Source: Methanobacterium sp. (GTDB taxonomy: Archaea > Methanobacteriota > Methanobacteria > Methanobacteriales > Methanobacteriaceae). Taken from it: a DNA stretch of 6,569 nucleotides. The position numbers and the translations under genes are program-made. Shown here one piece after another: positions 1-5,170 of this stretch; the first letter of the stretch is position 1, and the number at the start of each line of letters is the position of its first letter. The notes beneath the pieces were generated by a model that was given only the letters and a program-made list of their open reading frames with translations, had not been told where the DNA came from and searched no databases. Where the stretch lies: assembly GCA_021372715.1 (NCBI GenBank), contig JAJFTX010000068.1, positions 1 to 6,569 on the forward strand, written 5' to 3'.

Positions 1-1
1 T

Positions 2-19
2 CTCCGTATGTGGAGTTTT
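2..19 (+). terminator. Possible terminator of a gene upstream of the window
   Basis: CTCC (2-5) can pair with GGAG (12-15), extended by one G-U pair to a 5-bp stem with a TATG loop. A TTTT run (16-19) follows directly. The stem is short and the left side is cut by the window edge, so this is only a plausible end of an upstream transcription unit. Confidence 0.3.
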
Positions 20-23
20 AGAT

Positions 24-39
24 TTGTTTATTTAAACAA
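24..39. repeat. Short palindrome upstream of the DUF2100-like gene
   Basis: TTGTTTA (24-30) and TAAACAA (33-39) form a perfect 7-bp inverted repeat with a 2-base centre. It lies about 70 bases before the start codon at 109 and could be an operator. In such AT-rich DNA a chance origin is quite possible. Confidence 0.25.
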
Positions 40-79
40 TAATAAATTTTAATTAAACTATCATGGATTAATCATTAAA

Positions 80-105
80 GATATAATAATATCCAGTCAA
101 GTGAT
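80..105 (+). promoter_or_regulatory. Candidate TATA box and ribosome binding site for the gene at 109
   Basis: An A/T-only TATA-like stretch, ATATAATAATAT (80-91), lies about 20-25 bases before the start codon, so the transcript would have almost no leader. GTGAT (101-105), matching the 3' half of the archaeal AGGAGGTGAT Shine-Dalgarno sequence, sits 3 bases before the ATG. The two elements are not easily used together, because a start site dictated by this TATA box would fall at or after the GTGAT. An earlier A/T-rich box (about 40-60) may be the real one. Confidence 0.35.
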
Positions 106-108
106 TAT

Positions 109-789
109 ATGGACAAATTACGTTATAAGCAGGCCCAAATACTCTTGGAAAAAGCAATAAAATCTAAAAAACCCCAGGAAATTTTGAAAAAACCTCATAC
201 AGGGAAGATAAATTCACAGATCTTAAGAGAAATCCTAAATAAATTGATAGATTTGGAAGAATTTTTGTATACCAGCAGACCCACACATTTCCTTGAACAA
301 GAAGAAGCTCAGGATTTCTGTGACCAAATAATAATCATCAGAAATAAATTAGATGAAATACTCGTAGATTTCGGTGTTATAGAACAATTAAATCTTGAAG
401 AAGAAATAAAAAATTTATCAGGTAAATATTTAATATTAACCACCAAAAGCAACTTCAAAAAGGCAATGAACAAGTTATCGGTAGATCCACAGCGCGTATT
501 AGTGACAGGAGTACCCTTACAAGTAGAAGATATGAAGATTATAAACCCAAAAATACCAGATAGTGCACTTGAATCTATTGAAAAGAAAATTTCACATGTT
601 AAAAATGATATAAAAAGAAAAAAGAAGCAATTCGAAATTGAACAAGTATTGGTAGTTGTTGAAAAGGATAAAACAGGAGAAATACTGGCAAAAAGAGCTC
701 AAGAAATATACGATGCCCAGATAATTAGTGTGGAAAGTATAAAGGATATATCTCCTGGAGAATTTTTAAAACTCTTATCAGAGTTCTGA
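109..789 (+). CDS. Archaeal protein of unknown function, DUF2100-like
   Basis: This is a complete 226-residue frame from ATG to TGA with no signal peptide or membrane segment, so it is predicted to be cytoplasmic. I recognise it only as resembling the methanogen-specific DUF2100 proteins, from memory, and no function is known to me. The N-terminal ~95 residues look mainly helical and lysine/glutamate rich. Two alternating hydrophobic stretches suggest beta strands: KYLILTTKS near residue 106 and QVLVVVEKD near residue 180, separated by a very basic segment (KRKKKQ, about 170-175). The last ~45 residues read like a small alpha/beta module (VLVVVEKDKTGEILAKRA then QIISVESI), somewhat like a Toprim or Rossmann-type fold, but no catalytic motif is evident. 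It appears to be monocistronic. The stop codon lies inside one arm of a 12-bp inverted repeat. Confidence 0.7.
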   Translation: MDKLRYKQAQILLEKAIKSKKPQEILKKPHTGKINSQILREILNKLIDLEEFLYTSRPTHFLEQEEAQDFCDQIIIIRNKLDEILVDFGVIEQLNLEEEIKNLSGKYLILTTKSNFKKAMNKLSVDPQRVLVTGVPLQVEDMKIINPKIPDSALESIEKKISHVKNDIKRKKKQFEIEQVLVVVEKDKTGEILAKRAQEIYDAQIISVESIKDISPGEFLKLLSEF

Positions 790-862
790 TATATTAAAAA
801 AGTCTTTGATTAGGTAAATAAGGATATTAAACATGAATGATTATTTATAATTAATATATCAG
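786..862. repeat. 12-bp perfect inverted repeat at the end of the DUF2100-like gene
   Basis: CTGATATATTAA (786-797) and TTAATATATCAG (851-862) are exact reverse complements separated by 53 bases. The left arm contains the TGA stop codon of the preceding gene. It may act as a 3' processing or termination structure, or it may be the ends of a very small element, but no clear target-site duplication is seen. Part of the right arm can also pair with a nearby downstream segment (ATCAG 858-862 with CTGAT 875-879). Confidence 0.5.
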
Positions 863-975
863 TTTAAAGATTCTCTGATCGATATAAATAGTAATCAAGT
901 CAGGCTGGTTTTTATAAAATAAATTAAAATAGAAAATAATATATAGGTAGAAAGTATCCACATCTTATATTATCC

Positions 976-1067
976 TTGTATGATAATTTTATTAGGATAT
1001 GATTGAACTTGAAAATTGAAAAACAAAAAATTGAAGAATTTTATTTTGTATGTAAGATAATTTTATT
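976..1067 (+). repeat. Imperfect direct repeat in the mptA upstream region
   Basis: TTGTATG followed by ATAATTTTATT occurs at 976-993 and again at 1046-1067. The second copy has a 4-base TAAG insertion between the two blocks. The copies start 70 bases apart, about seven helical turns. They could be paired regulator sites or relics of a local duplication. Confidence 0.45.
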
Positions 1068-1100
1068 CCAGATTAGGTTTTGAATTATTTTTGTAGACAA

Positions 1101-1108
1101 TATATATA
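1101..1108 (+). promoter_or_regulatory. TATA-like element immediately upstream of mptA
   Basis: TATATATA lies about 18-25 bases before the candidate starts at 1119 and 1125. If used as a TATA box it would give a transcript starting near 1127-1130, too late for the ATG at 1119 and marginal for the GTG at 1125. It is therefore a weak candidate compared with the boxes at 883-945. Confidence 0.25.
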
Positions 1109-1118
1109 CCATGGGATG

Positions 1119-2078
1119 ATGAAAGTGGACCGATCATGTTTTCCTGACACCCAGGATAAAACACCCAGCATAACCGTTCATCTTACTCGAGTAGGGGTTA
1201 CTGGTGTTAAAAAGCTTTTAAAAATTGAAAGAATAGGAAAGAGACCAATAGTTCTCATTCCCACCTTCGACGCATTCGTTGATCTTCCCAGCACTAAAAG
1301 AGGGATACATATGTCACGTAACCCTGAGGCCATTAGTGAGGTTCTGGAAGAAGTTGTGGAAGAATCAACTGTAGAAATTGAATCACTCTGTGCTGAAATC
1401 GTAGACCGCCTGTTAACTAAGCATAAATATGCTAAAAGAGCAGAAGTCAGTATGAAAAGTGATTTCATAATCATGAAGGAATCTCCAGTCACCAGGCATA
1501 AAACCCAGGAAATGACCAATATCATGGCCGATGCCATAGGATATCGTAATGGTGAAGATGTAGTTATAAGGAAGATGATAGGAGCAGAAGTAGTTGGTAT
1601 GACAGTATGCCCCTGTGCTCAGGAATCTACTAGGGAATCTGCGAAACAGGATCTATTGAAATTCCTTGATGAAGAGACAACCAACAAAGTTCTCAGCACA
1701 GTTTCATTTGCCTCCCACAACCAACGTGGCAGGGGTATGATCATGATGGAAGTACCCCAACATCAATTAATCAGGGGGGAAGATTTAATCCGTATAATTG
1801 AAGATTCTATGAGTTCACCGGTTTGTGAACTATTAAAGAGAACTGATGAAAACGCTGTGGTAATTAAAGCACATCAAAATCCTATGTTTGTGGAAGATTG
1901 TGTGCGAAACATGGTACAGAAAATCATAAAAAGATATTCACATCTCCCAAATGATACTTTGGTAACGGTGAGACAGGTGAACGAAGAAAGCATACACCGT
2001 CATAATGCTTTTGCTGAGAAGGTTGCCATGCTTGGCGAACTCAAAAAAGAGTTATTAAACGGAGATGATCAAAATTAA
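1119..2078 (+). CDS. mptA: GTP cyclohydrolase MptA (methanopterin biosynthesis)
   Basis: This is the cytosolic Fe(II)-dependent enzyme of the FolE2/MptA family. It converts GTP to 7,8-dihydroneopterin 2',3'-cyclic phosphate, the first step of the tetrahydromethanopterin pterin moiety. From ATG 1119 it is 319 residues, normal for the family. Family landmarks are the N-terminal LTRVGVTGVKKLL, PTFDAFVDLPST, GIHMSRNPEAISEVLEE, the Cys pair in VCPCAQES (C164, C166) and SHNQRGRG (H200). Near the C-terminus are KAHQNPMFVED (H252) and ESIHRHNAF (H293, H295). As I recall, H200 and H293 are the histidines tested in the M. jannaschii enzyme. The start is uncertain: ATG 1116 and 1119 and GTG 1125 are in frame. 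GATGAT (1115-1120) is a weak Shine-Dalgarno match 4 bases before GTG 1125. The TTG at 1080 would add residues unlike the family. The end overlaps the next gene by 14 bases. Confidence 0.95.
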   Translation: MKVDRSCFPDTQDKTPSITVHLTRVGVTGVKKLLKIERIGKRPIVLIPTFDAFVDLPSTKRGIHMSRNPEAISEVLEEVVEESTVEIESLCAEIVDRLLTKHKYAKRAEVSMKSDFIIMKESPVTRHKTQEMTNIMADAIGYRNGEDVVIRKMIGAEVVGMTVCPCAQESTRESAKQDLLKFLDEETTNKVLSTVSFASHNQRGRGMIMMEVPQHQLIRGEDLIRIIEDSMSSPVCELLKRTDENAVVIKAHQNPMFVEDCVRNMVQKIIKRYSHLPNDTLVTVRQVNEESIHRHNAFAEKVAMLGELKKELLNGDDQN

Positions 2079-2511
2079 AACCCATGAAGTAGCTGGTAAT
2101 ATAATGCATTATCTAGATGCTTTTCACGGTTCAAGACCATCAATGGACACCCCTCAGATGTTGATCGTTCGGGGTATGTCTCGAAAAAAAATAGAGCCAG
2201 AAGAATTAGCCACTGTTGTATCAGATACCTTCGATGAATTAGGAGCCCGAAGAATCGATGTTTTTAGTGAGGAAGCTAAGGATATCATAGGGATTATGGA
2301 TGAAAATATAAGAGATCAAGTACAGATACAGGGAGAAACTGATGTTTACGGAATTTATAGGATGAAAGAATCCTTTGAGGCTATGAATTGTTATGTAGAA
2401 TATTCATTAGCTCTAATGGATAGAATAGCTATTTTTATGGTTTTATGGATGGATAAAAGTGGATTCGGCCCCAAATTCGTGGAATTGGTGGTGGCCAATT
2501 TAGAAACATGA
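2065..2511 (+). CDS. Small protein of unknown function coupled to mptA, DUF2120-like
   Basis: This frame of 148 residues starts inside the last codons of mptA (14-base overlap, different frame), so the two are almost certainly one transcript and probably translationally coupled. GGAG abuts the ATG directly, too close for a standard Shine-Dalgarno, which fits re-initiation by ribosomes finishing mptA. A later ATG (2104, residue 14) is possible but would drop conserved-looking sequence. I recognise it only as resembling DUF2120, a family I recall from Methanobacteria; no function is known to me. Visible features are an RGMSRKKIEPEEL segment (about 36-48), an acidic middle, and a hydrophobic methionine-rich stretch, SLALMDRIAIFMVLWMDKSG (about 113-132), too short and polar to call a membrane helix. 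It is predicted to be soluble. Its position suggests, without proving, a role with MptA or pterin synthesis. Confidence 0.75.
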   Translation: MIKIKTHEVAGNIMHYLDAFHGSRPSMDTPQMLIVRGMSRKKIEPEELATVVSDTFDELGARRIDVFSEEAKDIIGIMDENIRDQVQIQGETDVYGIYRMKESFEAMNCYVEYSLALMDRIAIFMVLWMDKSGFGPKFVELVVANLET

Positions 2512-2526
2512 ATAATTCATCAAGAT

Positions 2527-2563
2527 AATTGATAATATAAGCACTTATCAATTCCAAATTTTT
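2527..2563 (+). terminator. 9-bp inverted repeat then T-rich tract after the mptA unit
   Basis: AATTGATAA (2527-2535) and TTATCAATT (2545-2553) are perfect reverse complements with a 9-base spacer, starting 16 bases after the stop codon. AATTTTTATT (2558-2567) follows. It could terminate the mptA unit. The spacer and right arm also contain ATAAG-CA-CTTAT (2537-2548), an alternative smaller palindrome, so an operator for cofG is the other reading. Confidence 0.5.
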
Positions 2564-2570
2564 ATTCAAT

Positions 2571-2606
2571 TATAAATTAAGAAATTATAAACAAAAAGAT
2601 GGTATA
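2571..2606 (+). promoter_or_regulatory. Candidate cofG promoter and start region
   Basis: TATAAAT (2571-2577) is a good archaeal TATA box. A start about 25 bases on, near 2598-2602, would give a leader of only 5-10 bases. No strong Shine-Dalgarno is present before ATG 2607 (only GATGGT, 2599-2604), which fits a leaderless or near-leaderless message. Confidence 0.45.
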
Positions 2607-3695
2607 ATGCTTGAATTATCAAAAGATAAGATTGAGAACTATCTTAATGCAGATTACAGGGATATTCTACCTTTAATGGTAGAAGCAAATGCGGATAAAG
2701 ATACAACAATAACTTATTCTAAAAATGTTTTTATTCCCATAACCAACATTTGCCGGAATGAATGTGGATATTGCATCTATCGCAGGAGTCCGGAAAGTTT
2801 CGATGCCACTATTCTCATGAAAACTTCTGAGGTTATGGAAACCCTGTTTAAAGCAGATAAATATGCTTGTCGTGAGGCTCTTTTTACTTTTGGAGAAGGT
2901 GCAGATGAATTTCCAGAAGTCAGGCATGCTCTGGATAAAGAAGGTTTTTCCAGTGTGATTGAATATCTATATTTCCTATGCAGCGAAACTCTGGATAAAA
3001 CCAACCTATTACCACACAGTAACCCTGGAATTCTTAAGAAAAAGGATTTAAAACTATTAAAAGAGGTAAATGCTTCCATGGGTTTGATGCTGGAAAATTC
3101 CAGTTCCCGTCTGATGGAAACAATTGCTCATTCAAAAAGTCCTGGTAAAGACCCTAAATTAAGGATTAAAACAATTGAAGATGCAGGTAAACTTAAAATA
3201 CCTTTCACCACTGGTCTTTTAATTGGAATAGGGGAGACCGTTGCTGAAAGAGCAGATTCTTTACTTCAGATCAGAAAGTTACAGAACAAATATGGGCATA
3301 TACAGGAGATAATCATCCAGAACTTCAAACCAAAACCAGGCATTCCATTGGAAGATCAAGTTGAACCCTCTCTGGTGGAGATGATCAAAATGGTAGCAGT
3401 TACCAAACTACTTTTTCCAGATGTAAGCGTACAGGTACCGCCTAATTTAAATATAAAAAACATGCAGATGTTTTTACTTGCCGGCGCTGATGATTGGGGT
3501 GGTGTTTCTCCTATTTCACTGGACTATGTTAATCCGGAAGCTCCATGGCCGGAATTAAACAATTTAAAAATGTTTACCGAGGAGTTAGGGTTTAAATTTC
3601 AGGAAAGACTACCAGTGTATCCTAAATTTATAAAGGAAGAGTATTTAAGTGAAAGTATATTGGATCAGATTAATTCCATAGAAAATATGGATTGA
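2607..3695 (+). CDS. cofG: FO synthase subunit 1 CofG (coenzyme F420 biosynthesis)
   Basis: This is a radical SAM enzyme that, with CofH, makes 7,8-didemethyl-8-hydroxy-5-deazariboflavin (FO), the chromophore of F420, from tyrosine and 5-amino-6-ribitylaminouracil. At 362 residues it has the usual CofG length. The radical SAM cluster motif CxxxCxxC is C49-RNE-C53-GY-C56, preceded by FIPITNI. The CofG-typical block ALFTFGEGADEFPEV follows at about residue 91, with later family blocks HSNPGILKKKDLKLL and GLLIGIGET (the glycine-rich SAM-contact region, about 203-211). IIQNFKPKPGIP and the GADDWGGVSPIS segment near the C-terminus complete the family pattern. It is cytosolic. The gene lies 95 bases behind the mptA pair with its own candidate promoter. 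cofH is not in the window, so the two FO synthase halves are unlinked here as far as can be seen. Confidence 0.95.
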   Translation: MLELSKDKIENYLNADYRDILPLMVEANADKDTTITYSKNVFIPITNICRNECGYCIYRRSPESFDATILMKTSEVMETLFKADKYACREALFTFGEGADEFPEVRHALDKEGFSSVIEYLYFLCSETLDKTNLLPHSNPGILKKKDLKLLKEVNASMGLMLENSSSRLMETIAHSKSPGKDPKLRIKTIEDAGKLKIPFTTGLLIGIGETVAERADSLLQIRKLQNKYGHIQEIIIQNFKPKPGIPLEDQVEPSLVEMIKMVAVTKLLFPDVSVQVPPNLNIKNMQMFLLAGADDWGGVSPISLDYVNPEAPWPELNNLKMFTEELGFKFQERLPVYPKFIKEEYLSESILDQINSIENMD

Positions 3696-3713
3696 TTCAA
3701 TAGAATCGATTTT
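3691..3713 (+). terminator. Terminator of cofG, overlapping its stop codon
   Basis: ATTGATTC (3691-3698) pairs with GAATCGAT (3703-3710) as an 8-bp stem with one G-U pair and an AATA loop. TTTT (3710-3713) follows. The cofG TGA (3693-3695) lies in the left arm. The stem is nearly symmetric and sits between converging genes, so it might also slow transcripts of the Lrp gene, but no T-tract follows on that strand. Confidence 0.6.
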
Positions 3714-3730
3714 ATATGGACTTCGGGTTA

Positions 3731-4210
3731 TTAAAACATATTTATGGAATTAAGATCCTCTTTAACTATATTCAACACGGTCTGAGTGTAAGTTCTTTGC
3801 ACGTCTGGTTCTTTAAGGAGTGATTTAACAAATCTGTCCAGTTCTTTTGTATCTCTGAATCTGGTGATTAATATGGCGTCGAATTCTCCTGTTACATCGT
3901 ACATGCACAGAACATTATTATGGTAGGCTGTTTTATCTTCCCAATTTTTTAATACACCTCCTTTAACCTTTACTCCGATTATGGTGGTGAGTGAGTATCC
4001 CAGTTTTTCATGATCAATAACTGGGGCGAATCTCTTAATTATTCCTGATTTTAGGAGTTTTTCGATGCGATTATGTACGGTTCCTATGGATATATCTAAT
4101 TGTTTGGCGATACTTCGGTAGGATTTTCTTCCATCTTCATGGAATATCTTGATCATCTTCTGGTCAACCTGGTCTATAACCGGCTTATTTTTTTCAACAT
4201 CATCATCCAT
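3731..4210 (-). CDS. Lrp/AsnC family transcriptional regulator
   Basis: This is a cytosolic DNA-binding regulator of 159 residues, the normal size for the feast/famine family. Residues 12-60 form the winged-helix domain, beginning with the family pattern VDQKMIKIFHEDGRKSYRSIA. The recognition helix is about 42-54 (IGTVHNRIEKLLK) and leads into the turn GIIKRF. Residues 70-150 form the RAM effector/oligomerisation domain, with the conserved G-x-x-D loop as GEFD (108-111) and the C-terminal strand RTYTQTVLNIVKE. The start at 4210 is supported by a strong GAGGAGGTG 11 bases upstream. The targets and effector (usually an amino acid) cannot be deduced. Convergent cofG and a divergent orphan gene are the neighbours. 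An A/T palindrome in its own promoter suggests autoregulation. Confidence 0.93.
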   Translation of the reverse strand: MDDDVEKNKPVIDQVDQKMIKIFHEDGRKSYRSIAKQLDISIGTVHNRIEKLLKSGIIKRFAPVIDHEKLGYSLTTIIGVKVKGGVLKNWEDKTAYHNNVLCMYDVTGEFDAILITRFRDTKELDRFVKSLLKEPDVQRTYTQTVLNIVKEDLNSINMF

Positions 4211-4221
4211 TCTTATCTTAA

Positions 4222-4230
4222 CACCTCCTC
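4222..4230 (-). promoter_or_regulatory. Strong Shine-Dalgarno of the Lrp-family gene
   Basis: The minus strand reads GAGGAGGTG, an almost complete match to the 16S anti-Shine-Dalgarno. It lies 11 bases before the ATG at 4210, slightly farther than usual, and fixes the start codon choice. Confidence 0.7.
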
Positions 4231-4251
4231 AATGAACAATGTTTATAATTA

Positions 4252-4277
4252 TATGATTTTTTATATAAAAAATTATA
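4252..4277. promoter_or_regulatory. 26-bp A/T palindrome in the divergent promoter, candidate Lrp operator
   Basis: Positions 4256-4273 form a perfect 18-bp palindrome (six T, ATAT, six A, flanked by A and T). It extends to 26 bp with a single mismatched pair. On the minus strand its centre, TTTATATAA, is placed correctly as the TATA box of the Lrp-family gene: a start near 4238-4240 would leave a short leader including the Shine-Dalgarno. A protein bound here would block that promoter. Archaeal Lrp proteins favour A/T-rich palindromes and often repress themselves, so autorepression is the simplest inference. Confidence 0.55.
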
Positions 4278-4303
4278 CATTTTCAATTAAAACATGGGAA
4301 TAG

Positions 4304-4339
4304 TATAAATATAAGTTTTAACCCAATATTACTTGGTGA
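4304..4339 (+). promoter_or_regulatory. Promoter and ribosome binding site of the 72-residue gene
   Basis: TATAAATA (4304-4311) is a good TATA box, predicting a start near 4328-4334. GGTGA (4335-4339) is a Shine-Dalgarno match 6 bases before ATG 4346. The leader would be about 12-18 bases. Confidence 0.5.
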
Positions 4340-4345
4340 AACCTT

Positions 4346-4564
4346 ATGAGTTTAAATGATGAAGCTATCAAGATGCGTTACATTGCTCTCGTTAAAAAGG
4401 GTGTAATTGTAGATGACGAATGTAGATCTTACACCAAGAAGATGGACATAGATCCGTGTGTCAAGCGAAAAGTAAAGGAGTTCGAAGATAGTTTCGTTCC
4501 GGGAACTGTTCTTTTAAGTGATAAGGCCAGTTACAAACTACGTATTGAATACCCCATGGAATAA
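4346..4564 (+). CDS. Small orphan protein of unknown function (72 residues)
   Basis: I do not recognise this protein. It is supported as a real gene by a TATA box, a GGTGA site at proper spacing and a strong oligo-T terminator directly after the stop. The protein is charged and soluble-looking: an N-terminal helix (about 3-19), two cysteines (C26 in DDECRSY and C38 in DPCVKRK), a basic segment KRKVKE (40-45), then a strand-like end VPGTVLLSD and YKLRIEY. The spacing of the two cysteines does not match a zinc finger or ferredoxin. It is transcribed alone, divergent from the Lrp-family regulator whose palindromic site lies about 80 bases upstream, so it may be under that regulator's control. 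A small DNA- or RNA-associated or protein-adaptor role would be a guess. Confidence 0.7.
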   Translation: MSLNDEAIKMRYIALVKKGVIVDDECRSYTKKMDIDPCVKRKVKEFEDSFVPGTVLLSDKASYKLRIEYPME

Positions 4565-4582
4565 TTTTTTTTCAAAATTTTT
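4565..4582 (+). terminator. Oligo-T terminator of the 72-residue gene
   Basis: Eight T (4565-4572) follow directly on the TAA stop, with five more T at 4578-4582 after CAAAA. Runs of T on the coding strand, without a hairpin, suffice as intrinsic terminators in archaea. Confidence 0.65.
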
Positions 4583-4588
4583 ATGAAT

Positions 4589-5137
4589 TTAGATTATTGC
4601 CAATTTACCTGCTTTGGTGATACTGTATTTTTCGAATAGTGGAGATCTTTTCACCAGACCCATCTCGATTAGACCATTTAAATGTTTGTAAACCATAGCT
4701 CTCGATATACCTATTTGTTTCCCGATTTCTATGGCAGATAAATCTTCATGATTCAAAAGTTGAATTATTTTTAATTTACTTTTAGATATGTCCAGTTTAA
4801 GAAGGGGGATTCTAATCACTTTATCTTTATAACAGGTAAACATCCCATCTACACCATTTTTATTGGCCACAAAGCTAATAAATGACCCTAAACCACCATT
4901 ACTGGAGGCTACAAACACCTCGCCATGTTTTTTAGCCCCATCTATCACTTCAGATATTCGTTCACAAGCTACAATGGGGTCATCGGTTTCTATTATAATT
5001 TCTCCACCCTTTAAAAAGGAGTCTATTTCTGTTCTATGGTATTTTCCTTCATGTAAACTTATTATACCATCGGCTTGTGTCTTAACTGAAGCATCAAAAA
5101 GACATTGTCCCCTTAAATTACTTATTAACGTCTTCAT
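4589..5137 (-). CDS. Winged-helix regulator with N-terminal sensor-like domain
   Basis: This is a complete 182-residue frame; GGTGA (minus strand, 5144-5148) lies 6 bases before the ATG, so the start is well supported. Residues 120-182 are an ArsR/MarR-like winged helix: SKLKIIQLL, SAIEIGKQIGI, recognition helix SRAMVYKHLNGLIEMGLV, and wing/last helix KYSITKAGKLAII. Residues 1-112 read as an alpha/beta domain with strands at KTLISNL, DGIISLH, EIIIETDD and EVFVASS, a glycine turn SNGGLGSF (79-86), and an exit strand KVIRIPLL. By eye this order resembles the CARF-wHTH architecture of Csa3, with SNGG where CARF proteins have a TGG-type motif, but I cannot confirm homology. No CRISPR or cas gene is visible. 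The divergent glutamate synthase-like unit, about 120 bases away, is the likely target. It is cytosolic; the ligand is unknown. Confidence 0.8.
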   Translation of the reverse strand: MKTLISNLRGQCLFDASVKTQADGIISLHEGKYHRTEIDSFLKGGEIIIETDDPIVACERISEVIDGAKKHGEVFVASSNGGLGSFISFVANKNGVDGMFTCYKDKVIRIPLLKLDISKSKLKIIQLLNHEDLSAIEIGKQIGISRAMVYKHLNGLIEMGLVKRSPLFEKYSITKAGKLAII

Positions 5138-5170
5138 TGTTGTTCACCAAAATCAATTGTCTCACTTCAA

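Larger units (their letters stand above)
790..1118. other. AT-rich intergenic region upstream of mptA
   Basis: No credible coding frame is present because stops are dense in all frames, and nothing resembles a tRNA. Possible TATA boxes for mptA are TATAAATA (883-890), TTTATAAA (about 911-918), ATAATATATA (936-945) and TATATATA (1101-1108). Local structure includes ATTATC/GATAAT (969-974 with 982-987) and TATCCT/AGGATA (971-976 with 994-999). There is also a repeated ttgtatg...ataattttatt block (976-993 and 1046-1067). Two AAAATTGAA copies lie at 1012-1020 and 1027-1035. Which promoter is used cannot be decided by eye. If an upstream one is used, the mptA leader would exceed 100 bases. Confidence 0.5.

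Noticed and set aside
1080..1118. Upstream extension of mptA to a TTG at 1080
   Set aside because: TTG has no ribosome binding site, the added residues look unlike the family N-terminus, and ATG/GTG starts at 1116-1125 give the full enzyme.
790..1118. tRNA, CRISPR repeat or known riboswitch in the long intergenic region
   Set aside because: There is no cloverleaf or CCA end, no regularly spaced repeats, and no recognisable conserved riboswitch core; only AT-rich short repeats are seen.
1178..1537. Minus-strand open frame inside mptA
   Set aside because: It is fully inside a well-recognised gene, has a low-complexity Ser/Thr-rich translation, and no start signal.
2673..3079. Two minus-strand open frames inside cofG
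   Set aside because: They overlap each other and the conserved radical SAM coding region; their translations have no recognisable features.
4100..4303. Plus-strand open frame across the Lrp-family gene start and promoter
   Set aside because: It runs antisense through a conserved winged helix and then through an A/T palindrome; the translation is Ile/Asn/Tyr-rich as expected of AT-rich noise.
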